64,000 nucleotides of DNA, taken from contig NZ_CP080523.1 of NCBI RefSeq assembly GCF_024746795.1, positions 372,001-436,000 on the forward strand, read 5' to 3'. The position numbers and the translations under genes are program-made. The notes under the pieces were generated by a model, which saw only the letters and a list, made by a program, of their open reading frames with translations, made no database searches and was not told the DNA's origin. The DNA comes from Mesorhizobium sp. AR10 (GTDB taxonomy: Bacteria > Pseudomonadota > Alphaproteobacteria > Rhizobiales > Rhizobiaceae). Below, one piece after another: positions 35,218 through 44,461 of this stretch (positions are counted from its first letter, which is position 1; each line of letters starts with the position of its first letter).

Positions 35218-36423
35218 CTATCCGGTCATCCTTGCTGTCGAGCCATTGGCCTTCAGCGCCGCCATGAGCATCGGTCCGACAGAAAACTGCCCTCCCCTCG
35301 CCTTTTCGGTCAGCACCCGCAGATAGCCGCCTGCCGAGTTGATATGTTGCGCTCTTTGCAGGATGCAGGCGATCACGATCGCGGCAACTTCCTGGCCCAT
35401 CACATGGCAGGCCTCCTCATACGCTGAGGGCGAAACGCCAAGGTACCCCCGCACCTGGGCAGCGGTCATCATCAAGTCGCGCCAATTTCCGATCCCGTTG
35501 ACGGCATAGTCCGCAATTTCGGGGCACGCTCTCAGCACAAGTCCTATCGGGTAGCCTTTCGGCTTCTCGGTCGAAACAGATGTTGGCTCGACCGCCGCCC
35601 TGCTTTTTTCAGAAGCTGGTTCAAATACAAAAGTGGAGTCTGTGTTTGAATCAGATTGCTGCCGCTCATTTTGGGACTCATTGCCGCTAGGATTCCTGGA
35701 TTTTGTGAAGCTTTCCAGCATCCTGTCCACTTCATCGTGCAATGCGGTCAGCTCCGCAACGAAGCCCTCCAGGTCAGATAGGCCGGCTCGGCGGGGAATG
35801 CCCCCCACGATGGTTCGGAAACGCCTCCAGATGGCTCCCCAGTCCCCAGGAACGGCCTCCTCGATCGCAGCCTCGACAAGCTTATGGATGTCACGGCGAT
35901 GGAGCGTGACCCGCTCACGCATCAATTTGAGCGCCCTCGAGTCGGCGCGGACCTGGTCGGCCGCCAGCTGAAACTCCGCAGCCCGTGTCAAAAGGGGCGC
36001 CAACGAGAACCCGAATGCTTCCACGACAGCCCCGCCCTGCCCCTTGCGAGCGAACCTTTTGCCATTGGGGCTATCGCGGCGGATGATCAGACCGCAATTG
36101 ACCAGCTCCGCCAAGTTCCTGCGCAATGTGGAATCGGCCATGCCGTGTGCGCGCAACGACAGCTGAGCGTTCGACGGAAAGACCATCAGGCCGTTTTCCT
36201 CGCTGATCTGGTCGTCTGGGTAGAACGTCAACAGGCCGCTCAGCACCGCCAGCGCGCGGTCTCCCACGCCGAGAGCCGACTTTCCCTCACAGAGCCAACG
36301 ATAGACCTGCCACTTCTCGACGAGAGATCCTTTCGGGATCTCCCGCGATGCCGTATTCGCTTGCACCAGGGCAAGCGTCATCGGCCGCCGCCCGAAGGGC
36401 GTCGTCGCGTACCCACTCTTCAT
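35218..36423 (-). CDS. repC: Plasmid replication initiator RepC
   Basis: The 401-residue RepC starts MKSGYATTPFGRRPMTLALV, a hallmark opening, at ATG 36423 with AAGG upstream. The N-terminal DNA-binding half includes SALGVGDRALAVLSGLLTFYP and LRRNLAELVNCGLIIRRDS. The middle linker (about 240-290) is Ser/Asn-rich. The C-terminal domain ends with MGQEVAAIVIACILQRAQHI and GGYLRVLTEKARGGQFSVGPM. RepC initiates replication, and in this family the origin lies within the repC coding region. It is the last gene of repABC. Confidence 0.95.
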   Translation of the reverse strand: MKSGYATTPFGRRPMTLALVQANTASREIPKGSLVEKWQVYRWLCEGKSALGVGDRALAVLSGLLTFYPDDQISEENGLMVFPSNAQLSLRAHGMADSTLRRNLAELVNCGLIIRRDSPNGKRFARKGQGGAVVEAFGFSLAPLLTRAAEFQLAADQVRADSRALKLMRERVTLHRRDIHKLVEAAIEEAVPGDWGAIWRRFRTIVGGIPRRAGLSDLEGFVAELTALHDEVDRMLESFTKSRNPSGNESQNERQQSDSNTDSTFVFEPASEKSRAAVEPTSVSTEKPKGYPIGLVLRACPEIADYAVNGIGNWRDLMMTAAQVRGYLGVSPSAYEEACHVMGQEVAAIVIACILQRAQHINSAGGYLRVLTEKARGGQFSVGPMLMAALKANGSTARMTG

Positions 36424-36481
36424 TTCCCTCACCTTTCAATCAGGCAAAAAAAATCTGCTCGCCGAAACGGCGCCACGACTC

Positions 36482-36510
36482 TTGACAGTGATTCGGGGAA
36501 GTGCGATTCT
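36482..36510 (+). promoter_or_regulatory. Promoter of the repABC counter-transcribed RNA
   Basis: There is a perfect -35 TTGACA (36482-36487), a 17-base spacer and GATTCT (36505-36510) as -10, oriented against repABC. Transcription should start near 36517. Confidence 0.7.
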
Positions 36511-36516
36511 CAGCTT

Positions 36517-36570
36517 GCTAGAGACATGAGAAGGGCTTCCGCGACGGTGACGTTCGGGGGCCTTTTTCTT
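36517..36570 (+). ncRNA. Counter-transcribed antisense RNA of repABC (incompatibility RNA)
   Basis: The repB-repC spacer carries, on the strand opposite the rep genes, a strong promoter followed about 55 bases later by an intrinsic terminator. The position and size match the known ctRNA that represses repC and sets copy number and incompatibility in repABC plasmids. The RNA is complementary to the repC leader. Confidence 0.75.
36534..36570 (+). terminator. Intrinsic terminator of the ctRNA
   Basis: The stem GGCTTCCG (36534-36541) pairs with CGGGGGCC (36555-36562, two G-U pairs), with a smaller internal hairpin and a CTTTTTC tract after it. Confidence 0.7.
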
Positions 36571-36578
36571 TTGCGGTT

Positions 36579-37544
36579 TTAGTCTCCTGTTTTCTTCGCA
36601 ATTTCCGATTCCCGAAAAGCCTCGAAAAGCTCGTCGAGCTTGCCGGCAATGAATGCGCCGAAGGGTGATGCTCCCTTGGATTTCAAGGCAAGCGTAAACA
36701 CTTTTCCAGTGTCGGTGATGTTGGCCCGGACCGATTTGTCCCGGGGGATCCACGACTTTTGCTGAGACTTCGATGGCGCCGGCGGGCGTTTCACCGGGCC
36801 ACTCAGATAGTCGAAGAGATGGGCGAAACGGCCATCACTCCCCGGTTGGGCAAAATCGGCGCTTTCCACATACTCTGTCGCCCTGGCTGCAGCCCCAGGA
36901 TGCTCCAACAGTTTGGCAAGTTGCCACCAGCGATCCCGGCCAATACCCTTGGCGGCGCCGACTGCCAGAATGACCTGCTCAGGAATGCTGCTGGTAACGG
37001 AGCGCATCTTCGAGAAGGTCGTATCATCGAGTGCAAGAGCCGACTTCACCGTATCCGGCGAATGGCCCCGCTTGAGAATGCGCTCCGCGAAAAGCGTCCG
37101 CTCGATGAAGGACAAATCAGACCTGGCAGCATTCTCTTGACCCTGGGCGATGACATGGTCCTCATCGCCCATCTTCTTGACGACAGCACGGACAGGCCTG
37201 CCCAGTTGGCGGGCGACCCTGACGCGCCTGTGGCCAAAGACGGTCTGAAACCGACCGGAAATCTCCGGATGAGGTCTGACCAGTACAGGGGAATCCTGTC
37301 CTCGGTCACGAATCGCCACCAGCAACTCCTGAAAGGCCTCATCGTCACCGGCCATGCGGTCAGAGACGAATGACGTGTCGACCAATGCCGGATCGAGATC
37401 GACGACAGAACTCTTCGAGAGCTCCTCGAACGACTGTATAATCGACCGTGATGCGCCGCGAACGGCATACCCCGATACATCCTGGTTATTCGCGACTCCA
37501 GTCGCTGGGCCCATAACACTGCCGAATATGTCCTTGCGCGCCAT
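36579..37544 (-). CDS. repB: Plasmid partitioning protein RepB (ParB family)
   Basis: The 321-residue protein has a ParB/Srx-type N-terminal domain (SPVLVRPHPEISGRFQTVFGHRRVRVARQLG split over about 82-112), the GQENAARSDLSFIERTLFAE box (about 135-155), a helix-turn-helix region (LALDDTTFSKMRSVTSSIPE, about 170) and a C-terminal dimerisation end. It should bind parS-like sites; a TTTTAC-NGCN-GTAAAA palindrome lies 55 bp upstream of its start. It is second in the repABC operon. Confidence 0.94.
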   Translation of the reverse strand: MARKDIFGSVMGPATGVANNQDVSGYAVRGASRSIIQSFEELSKSSVVDLDPALVDTSFVSDRMAGDDEAFQELLVAIRDRGQDSPVLVRPHPEISGRFQTVFGHRRVRVARQLGRPVRAVVKKMGDEDHVIAQGQENAARSDLSFIERTLFAERILKRGHSPDTVKSALALDDTTFSKMRSVTSSIPEQVILAVGAAKGIGRDRWWQLAKLLEHPGAAARATEYVESADFAQPGSDGRFAHLFDYLSGPVKRPPAPSKSQQKSWIPRDKSVRANITDTGKVFTLALKSKGASPFGAFIAGKLDELFEAFRESEIAKKTGD

Positions 37545-37598
37545 TCAATCGCTCCCATTCTCGGTTAGTCGACTGATTTCACGAGCAAACTTGTCACT

Positions 37599-37614
37599 TT
37601 TTACTGCCGTAAAA
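37599..37614. promoter_or_regulatory. parS-like palindrome in the repA-repB spacer
   Basis: TTTTACTGCCGTAAAA has perfect six-base arms around NGCN. The same sequence in reverse orientation with one end mismatch is upstream of repA (39038-39053). The central GC and symmetry resemble RepB/ParB sites of repABC plasmids. Confidence 0.6.
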
Positions 37615-37618
37615 GCCG

Positions 37619-38821
37619 TCATGACCGTCCCCATGCGCGATGGACTAATGTCGCAATCTCCGAGTTCACCGCGTCCAGCGATTCGAGCGCCCGGTCGTAG
37701 GTTGAACGGGTAAAAGACGATTTCTCCACCTCGTAGAGCGTCTGTTTCGTCAGGCCCGCGTCCGAAATCGCCGTCGACTTGAGCATGGGATTTTCGAGGA
37801 TCTGGCCAGCAAGCATCGATTGCATGAAGCCGACCATCTGCGCCTGCGGAATGTCTGTCGGTTCGTAGCGCGTGATCAGATAGCGAAACCAATCCAGCTG
37901 TATCGATGCGCCGGCCGCTTTGATGGTCTTCAAGATGCCGCCGAGCATCAGCAGAAACTGGCTCATCGACATCAAGTCGAGCATCTGCGGGTGAACGGTG
38001 ATGAGAACGGATGTCGCCGCCGACATCGCCGTCAAGGTGAGATAGCCAAGCTGCGGCGGGCAATCGACAACGACGACGTCATAGCGGCTGTCTACTTCTG
38101 ACAGCGCCTTTGCGATCCTGGTGAAAAACTGGCGGCCGGCATTGGACGATTTGTCCTGCATGGCGAGCGGCGTGTCGTACTCATACTCCTGCAGCTCGAG
38201 ATTGGCCGGAATGATATCCAGGCCAGGGAAATTCGTCGGCACGATCACCTCGGAGATCGGCTTGCGCTCATCATCGTAGCGGATCGCCTCATACAGAGAG
38301 AGGTTGCGATCGAGTTCCGGCTGAAAGCCATGGAGCGCGGAGAGCGAGGCTTGCGGGTCGAGATCGATTGCAAGAACACGGTGACCGGTCAGCGCCAGGT
38401 GCTGGGCGAGGTGGGCGGCGGTCGTTGTCTTGCCGCTTCCGCCCTTGAAGTTGACGACAGCAACCACCTGGAGCTTGTCGCCGGGCTTGCGGTGGGGGAC
38501 GTACTTTTTCACCTCGGTCCGGCCGTGGCGGTCAAGGAAATGGCGCAGCTCAAGCATTTGCTCGGCCGTGTAAGATCGGCGGCCGGAGGGGACTTGATCG
38601 GGCAGCGGCCCTTTGCCCTCAAGATGAAGGCGCTTCAAATTGTTTTGCGACACACCAAGATAGTGGGCCACCTCAGCCATCGAAAAAGAGCGTAGCGTCT
38701 TCGTCGCGTTAGGTGGGAACTTCTCCATGCGTAGCTGGTTGAGGCGTCGCGATATCTCGGCACCCTGCTCGAGAATTTTGTCATCGAACTCAAAGCGTGG
38801 TAGCCGCATGGCGATGTTCAT
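37619..38821 (-). CDS. repA: Plasmid partitioning ATPase RepA (ParA family)
   Basis: The 400-residue ParA-type protein has an N-terminal MerR-like winged helix (SMAEVAHYLGVSQNNLKRLH, about 47-66) for autoregulation, deviant Walker A NFKGGSGKTTTAAHLAQHLA (about 125-143), the Walker A' region IDLDPQASLS (about 154-163) and VVVDCPPQLG (about 248-257). It drives plasmid segregation with RepB and represses the operon. Start ATG 38821; GACGAGA precedes it. Confidence 0.95.
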   Translation of the reverse strand: MNIAMRLPRFEFDDKILEQGAEISRRLNQLRMEKFPPNATKTLRSFSMAEVAHYLGVSQNNLKRLHLEGKGPLPDQVPSGRRSYTAEQMLELRHFLDRHGRTEVKKYVPHRKPGDKLQVVAVVNFKGGSGKTTTAAHLAQHLALTGHRVLAIDLDPQASLSALHGFQPELDRNLSLYEAIRYDDERKPISEVIVPTNFPGLDIIPANLELQEYEYDTPLAMQDKSSNAGRQFFTRIAKALSEVDSRYDVVVVDCPPQLGYLTLTAMSAATSVLITVHPQMLDLMSMSQFLLMLGGILKTIKAAGASIQLDWFRYLITRYEPTDIPQAQMVGFMQSMLAGQILENPMLKSTAISDAGLTKQTLYEVEKSSFTRSTYDRALESLDAVNSEIATLVHRAWGRS

Positions 38822-39984
38822 TCTCGTCGGAACCTGAATTGGCGCTTTTTGCGATGAAACTATTCAACAACCGCCATTAAGCTCCGATTCGGCCAACCCC
38901 CGCAAGAAGTTTTAGGTTAAGAGAATGTTAACGATGCGGTCGGCCCTTTTGCTGACAAAGTCCGTACCCATTAGCCGAAACCCGGAGGTTTCCGCTCTCC
39001 CATCTAAATGCATGTTTTCTCTGCCATAAGGATCAGTTTTTACGGCAGTAAATCACGGTCGTCAGCAGCCAAAGATTGCAGATGCCGGCTGCGCAGGGCA
39101 GTGCGTGTGGTTCCCGCCGGCGAGACCGGGGAGGGACCCTTCGGGCATGGGTCAATCTGGCCATGTGAGACAGAGGCAAGGGCCGCCCGTCGAAGGGGAG
39201 GCAGGTGGCAATGGTCGAAGGTCCAAGCTCAATTGGGCAGATTGGCTCCCAGCAAGTCGCTGGGCGGCGTGGATGGAGTGGCTGTCGGCCCCCATTATCA
39301 TGTTCGAGAAATCAAGCAGCCGTGTCGATAGCGGATGTCGGTGGCGTCGTGCGGGTGCATGAGTATCTCGCATTCGTATGCTTGATAATCCCCTTCCTCG
39401 GCGCTCAAAGGATAGAGGGCGTATAAACCGCAATCCATTGCGCGTCACCAACGTTGGACAAGCTTCGCGCCCGGGATGGAGGCAATTCGCCCCCGTCGTG
39501 GCGGTGAGCGGGACATCGCAGGATGCGTTCTCTAATTGCGGGCCCGGGGTCAACCGTTTTCTAGCCTTGCCGATGTCCGGAACGTGCACAGCGTCTGGAT
39601 CGAGGTGCAGCGCGACCAGGTCGGCAGGGTGACCTTCACGCAGCTCCTCGGCGGCCAGCTTACGGTGCTGAAGTGTCCACAGAACCTAAATAGCCGCTCA
39701 CGCCCTTCATTCGCGGATCGTTCTAGCAACACGTCGATCGCCAGATAAAATTCCTACTGGCCCTTGGACGAATGACCTGCCTCCTGCCGGTTTCAGCGTT
39801 CTCTTCGTGGTCGAACAGTGCTCGCCACAGCATGGCATCGGACGCTGCGGCTCCCAATGTCAGCAACGCAGTCCGCTCCGATGGAACGGCTGCATAGCTC
39901 CTGGCGGGTTTGCCGCTGCTTGTCCCGGCAAGGGACAAGATTACCGTCGAGCGACGGATTTCTTCGGGTTCACCTCCATCTTCA
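38822..39984. other. repA upstream region and long stretch without an assignable gene
   Basis: The first 200 bp should hold the repABC promoter and contain a parS-like palindrome. Beyond about 39100 several overlapping open frames exist on both strands, but none shows a recognisable domain, ribosome site or consistent codon use. I see no gene that can be supported. Confidence 0.4.
39038..39053. promoter_or_regulatory. parS-like palindrome upstream of repA
   Basis: TTTTACGGCAGTAAAT is the reverse complement of the site at 37599-37614 except for the last base. It is 217 bp upstream of the repA start, a position where repABC plasmids can carry partition sites. Confidence 0.55.
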
Positions 39985-41021
39985 TGCGACTGCCTCCGCT
40001 TCAGCGGCCGACCATCGGAAGGATACGCCATCCACCCACATGCGGTGCATGACTACTGCCAGCTTTCGTGCGACGGCGATCTTTGCCTTCTTCAAGCCGC
40101 TTCGCTTGGCGATCCGGAGGCCCCAGGCTTTGAGCGCCGACCACTTCTCGACCCTCGTCAGAAGCGTGCCGGCGGCCTCAAATAATAGGTACGGACAAGA
40201 CCGTCTCCGCATTTCGAGATGCCCCTGTTGCGATCGATTTCACCCGACTGGTAACATCGCGGTGTCAGGCCGAAGTACGCGCCAACGCTTCTGGATTTCG
40301 GAAACTTGGACGGATCATCGACCGCTGTCACGAACGCAAGGGCTGTGAGTACGCCCACGCCAGGAATGGCCATAAGCTGCCGGCACACAGCACTCCCACG
40401 AGCACGGCTCATCAGTTGGCGGTCAAGCTGCCGAATCAGCTCCTTCAGGCAGGAATGGACGCACAACATCGACCGCACGGTTTGATTGAGCATGGGGTCG
40501 CTATTGTCGCACGCCTCATCCACGAGACGTTCGAACGGCTCGCCCGTTCGTCTTGATAGAACGACGCCGAACGTTTTGAGAATGCCCCAGATCTGGTTGG
40601 TGACCTCTACCCGCATTCCGACGAGTTGAGCTCGTGCTCCAAGCATCGAGCGGACCGCGTGGCTGTCGAGACTCTTTACCCCGACCTCCCGTTACCAGCC
40701 CGCCTTGACGATCTGGGCCAATCCATATGCATCATTCTTGTCGGTCTTGTTTACCTGGCCACTCATGGTCGCCTGCGCATGGCGGGAATCAAGACACAGC
40801 ACCGGTAGCCCCATCGCCTTCAATGCGTGCCAGTGCCAGGTGGACAGGGGACCGCTTTCGAGCCCAATGCGTAGAACATCGGGTGCTTTGGATCTGATGT
40901 TTCCGGCTATGTCTTCTGGCGTCGATAGGCACTTCCCTTGCCAGACAAGCTTACCGTCGCTGCCGATAACGCACACGTGGGTCATCTCCTGCGAGACGTC
41001 TAACCCAACAAATTGGTCCAT
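39985..41021 (-). mobile_element. IS110-family transposase, nonsense and frameshift
   Basis: The frame starts MDQFVGLDVSQEMTHVCVIG (DEDD-type first Asp) and NKTDKNDAYGLAQIVKAGW, then TAA at about 40690 in place of a Tyr codon. It continues REVGVKSLDSHAVRSMLGAR through QLMAIPGVGVLTALAFVTAV and [17 protein letters not shown] shift near 40190 precedes the normal ending [20 protein letters not shown]. Inactive copy. Confidence 0.85.
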
Positions 41022-41033
41022 GTTGGCCTCCAT

Positions 41034-41509
41034 GAGAATCACTGACGGCGAAGAATCTAGCATCGCCCGCAATTACCCCATGTCAGCATAGCGACGGCTG
41101 ACGGCCGGGACGCGGGACCGACTGTACCCGCCACGGCGGTCCGTAGACTGCCTCAGGGATGGAAGCGGAGCGGCCGAGACCAGCCGTCCGGCCGACTGGG
41201 CGCGATCCTGGGCCGACATAGTGAGTTGAAGAGGGCTGCTAGCGCGATGTTTGTTTAGTGCGCGGCGATGCAGATCGGGCCCTATTGTTGATAGAGGCCG
41301 GATATGGCCAACGTGGCGCCTTCGGCTACCCAACGAGCTTCCGGCGAGAACGACTACGCAGTATTCGAAAGACGAGAGCGATTTCGCTCAGGCAAGCGGC
41401 GACAGTTGGCGTAGCGATCAGTGGAAGAAATATTGCAGCCGTAGTTGTAGTGATTGCGACGTCAGAATATGCCGATTAGGAACTAATGAGATCAACGAGG
41501 AGACTGACC
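41034..41509. other. Spacer upstream of mucR-like gene
   Basis: No coding sequence is supported. The final part carries the ribosome site GAGGAGACTGACC for the regulator. The upstream part probably includes the outer flank of the IS110 element. Confidence 0.4.
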
Positions 41510-41971
41510 ATGGCGGACGACGCGAGTGAACAGGCAAACAGCGATCTGTTGGGCCTGACGGCGGGTATCGTTGCGGCTTATGTCCAGAACAACGCGACGT
41601 CTGTGTCGGGACTTCCGGACCTGATCGCAAGCGTCAATGCTGCATTGGCAGGATTGCTGCAGCCTGCGGCGCCAACGGCGCCAGTGCTCACACCCGCCAG
41701 TAGCCCAAAGCGATCAGTGACCTCAGATTTCATCGTTTGTCTGGAAGATGGAAAGAAGTTCAAATCGCTAAAGAGGTATCTTGCTACACACTTCGGTACG
41801 ACCCCTGCTGAGTATCGAACCAAATGGGGATTGCTAGCCGACTATCCAATGGTCGCACCAAACTACACTGCACGGCGTTCCGCGCTTGCAAAGTCCATAG
41901 GCCTCGGCCGCACGCCAGCCGCAAAGACACCTGCCGAGAAAGTGCCGACAAAGCGGAAAGCAAAGGCCTAG
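41510..41971 (+). CDS. Ros/MucR-family transcriptional regulator with altered zinc site
   Basis: The 153-residue protein starts MADDASEQANSDLLGLTAGI with GAGGAG upstream of ATG 41510. The core FIVCLEDGKKFKSLKRYLAT (about 75-95) and AEYRTKWGLLADYPMVAPNY are the Ros/MucR DNA-binding domain. In Ros the finger is CxxC...H...H; here the second Cys is Asp and the first His is Tyr. Zinc-independent MucR relatives exist in Mesorhizobium, so it may still fold and bind AT-rich promoters. It probably regulates surface polysaccharide or symbiosis genes, by family only. Confidence 0.88.
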   Translation: MADDASEQANSDLLGLTAGIVAAYVQNNATSVSGLPDLIASVNAALAGLLQPAAPTAPVLTPASSPKRSVTSDFIVCLEDGKKFKSLKRYLATHFGTTPAEYRTKWGLLADYPMVAPNYTARRSALAKSIGLGRTPAAKTPAEKVPTKRKAKA

Positions 41972-42187
41972 CCACTTTCCTCCATCTCGATTCTGGACTC
42001 GCCTGCCTGGCTGACGCATTCTTCGCAGGGGCGTTGGGGCGGGTAGTTTAAGCAAGCGACGAAGGCTTGGCGTTCAATAGCTGGGACTAAAAGGGGGCAG
42101 GTGGCGCAGATCGTGGCGGTCGCATGTATAAATCACCTTCAGACTGCTCGCGTGTCGATGTTCACCTTATTTGATCAAGGATCGCCT

Positions 42188-42436
42188 ATGCGAGAATTGC
42201 CAAAGAATATCGATTCTGACCTTGTAATCGAGATTAGTCAATTGCTCGATGATCATCCTCCTTTGGTTCCGGTTCCGGTCTATCAACTCACCGTGCTGGT
42301 TCGCCAGCGGGTCAAGACTGGTTTGCCCGATCGGTCCATTGAAGAGTTGATCGTCGAGATGGCTACGACACGCTTGCTGGCAATGGCTTTTGATCTGCCA
42401 GAGGGAAATGTTGTGCCCCTCCCGGTGAGACGATAG
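42188..42436 (+). CDS. Small protein of unknown function
   Basis: The 82-residue frame starts MRELPKNIDSDLVIEISQLL at ATG 42188 with AAGGA six bases upstream. It appears helical and acidic in its N-terminal half (IEELIVEMATTRLLAMAFDL) with no membrane segment or Cys. I do not recognise a family. It lies between the MucR-like regulator and a luxR remnant. Confidence 0.55.
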   Translation: MRELPKNIDSDLVIEISQLLDDHPPLVPVPVYQLTVLVRQRVKTGLPDRSIEELIVEMATTRLLAMAFDLPEGNVVPLPVRR

Positions 42437-42658
42437 GACAGAGGCTATGCCTACCCAGGGCGCCTCAGAGAGATCTGGTCCAGTGCTTTTCGGCGACAAT
42501 CAAGATTGGCAATCCTTGGTCGCGCCAGCTGGTAGCCTTGACCATTTTGTCTCCAAATGACGAATGTTTCCATGATTCGGTGGCATAGGCACCTATCACC
42601 AGAACGTCTGTCTTCTAGCTCACACTTCCCGAGAAGCCACCGCGGTCTGCAATCGAGC

Positions 42659-43140
42659 TTAGATCCAATTGCGCTTTGTCGCGATGTCGAGGGCCTGGTA
42701 GGTAGTCATGACGTTGAGCTTCCGACGGATGTTCGGCAGTTGGAACTCGACCGCCCGTCTTCTGACATTGCCAAGTGCTGCGATATCGCCGTTGGTCTTG
42801 CCCTGCAGGAGCCATGCGAGGCATTCCAGCTGATAGCTCGTCAGTGGGAGGGGGCTGCGCATATCAACCCGTCGTCGCTGCGGCTCTGTAGGTAGCCATC
42901 GATGAAGGCACCAAGTGTCAGAACGGAGTACCCGTCCGCTACCATCGCGGGGTCGAGTTTCCGCTCACGGGACGGGAAGGTAAAGAGGGCACGCCTTCCG
43001 GACCCGTCGAAGATCGGGATCGACATCTCCGAACGGATGCCAAACTTTCGGGCTTCGCCACAGAACGTTGGGTGAGACCTTCTTGCTGGAACGGGCAAAC
43101 CTTGCTCCGACCAGGCGTAGGCTCCGCGTCTCGGGGAGAT
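42659..43140 (-). pseudogene. LuxR-type autoinducer-responsive regulator remnant
   Basis: The minus strand first shows AYAWSEQGLPVP and ARKFGIRSEMSIPIFDGSGR, the C-terminal part of an autoinducer-binding domain. After a frame change at about 42850 come LTSYQLECLAWLLQGKTNGD and NIRRKLNVMTTYQALDIATK, the GerE/LuxR helix-turn-helix. The N-terminal signal pocket is missing and one frameshift separates the two parts. It is the relic of a TraR/CinR-like quorum-sensing regulator. Confidence 0.75.
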
Positions 43141-43215
43141 TAGCGAGGCCGCTGTCGCCCTTACCCCCCGATGTCAACTGAAACGCTAAGTAGAACTCTC
43201 GCCCTAGGGGGCCGT

Positions 43216-44336
43216 TCAAAGCCCGGAAGCCTTGGTGAGGTTGGTGCGGAACCGCTTACGCCGGCGCTGATATTTGCGGGGCATCTCGGCCGAGGCGTGG
43301 CCGAGTTACTTCCGCACGTAGCGCTTCTCGATCTCGGCCGAAGAGGCGAGACCTGCTCGCAGCGAGTGTCCGGCGAACAACAGCGCGCTCCGCTTCCGGA
43401 AGATCGGCGCGGACGCCACCGGCGAGCGCCGTTTGCTTGACCAGGCGGGCGATTGCTTGTTGGACAACCGCTCGACGTCGACGGTCTTGTTGTCCTTGAA
43501 GATGCGGCGGAAAAGCGGGCCTCGCGCAATGCGGCCCAGCCTGATCCAGGTCTCCAGCGCCACCACGGGGCAAGACAAATCGCTGGAGCCGCTGCCCACC
43601 TCGACCTCGCGCCAGCCGGTCTTCCCACGCAGCGTCACCAGCACGCCCTTGTCCAGAAAAATCTCGATCCAGCCGGCGCCGTCACTCTTGTCGTCTCGCA
43701 CGACGTCGAGGCCGACGATTTCGGAGCGGCGCAGGCCGCCGGCGAAGCCCAGGAGCAAAATAGCGCGGTCGCGCAGGCCGCGCAAATTATGGCCGAGCGT
43801 CGCGATCATCGCCAGGAGATCGTCGCCGAGCACGGCTCCCTTCTGCCGCGGTGGCTTTGCGTGTTTTCTGCGAATGCCGGCAAGCACCATGGCGATATGC
43901 CGATCGGATCGATCGAGCGCAAAACCGCGCTGGGTAAAGTTCCAGGCGTGGCCGGACAGGCGGCGTTCAATTGTGGCGACCGAAAGGGGTAGCAAGCCCC
44001 GGTGGGCCTCACCGGCGGCGCTGCCTGAGGCACAGGCGCTGATATAGAGGCCGATGTTTGTACCTCTGGGGGCAGGGGCTCGAAACCGTTGCGCCGGCAC
44101 CAGGCTGAAAAATGCCGCCAATCCTTGGCGTAGGCGGTTTGGGTGTTTTCGGAGCTGGCGGCCCTGGCGTAGCCTGTTGCCGTCTCGACGAGCGCTTCGA
44201 GATTCGCCGGCGCCCACGGGGTGGTGGGTGGGGCCCCCATTTCCAGCACCAGATCGACGATATCGGGCAGATCGCCATCTGGATGGTCGGCGGGCGAGAG
44301 GTCGATTTTGGCGGGTTTCGATGGGGAATCTTCCAT
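43216..44336 (-). pseudogene. Tyrosine recombinase, module copy B (decayed)
   Basis: Aligned to 33353-34561, the pieces are PDIVDLVLEMG, ENTQTAYAKDWRHFSAWCRR, a shift near 44040, SACASGSAAGE, SVATIERRLSGHAWNFTQRG, GGLRRSEIVGLDVV and LRGKTGWREVEVG. A pair of compensating shifts lies at about 43450 and 43390, followed by HSLRAGLASSAEIEKRYVRK, a TAA for the Gln codon at about 43305, and LGHASAEMPRKYQRRRK to the stop at 43216. The catalytic residues are still readable, but the gene cannot be expressed as one protein. Confidence 0.85.
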
Positions 44337-44357
44337 GATTTGGCAGGCTAGCGCCAT

Positions 44358-44384
44358 ACGTCCGATAACAAGATTATCGTTCGT
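44358..44384. promoter_or_regulatory. Conserved palindrome, module copy B
   Basis: On the + strand ACGTCCGATAA and TTATCGTTCGT flank CAAGA (9 of 11 positions pair). In the orientation of copy A it reads ACGAACGATAAT...TTATCGGACGT, and the adjoining AAACCGCCGCGCCTGTCGTG is identical in both copies. Non-coding conservation here exceeds that of the decayed genes beside it. Confidence 0.55.
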
Positions 44385-44461
44385 AACAGTTGCACGACAG
44401 GCGCGGCGGTTTCTGCTAAATTACGCTGCCAAAAGCGCCGCGCCGATTCATGCTCTCGGCG

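Noticed and set aside
39152..40031. Two minus-strand frames of 145 and 102 codons upstream of repA
   Set aside because: Neither shows a domain or consistent start signal, and overlapping frames on the other strand are equally long.
42448..42561. A 37-codon frame starting MPTQGASERSG
   Set aside because: Too short and without homology or a well-spaced ribosome site; possibly the opening of a lost gene.
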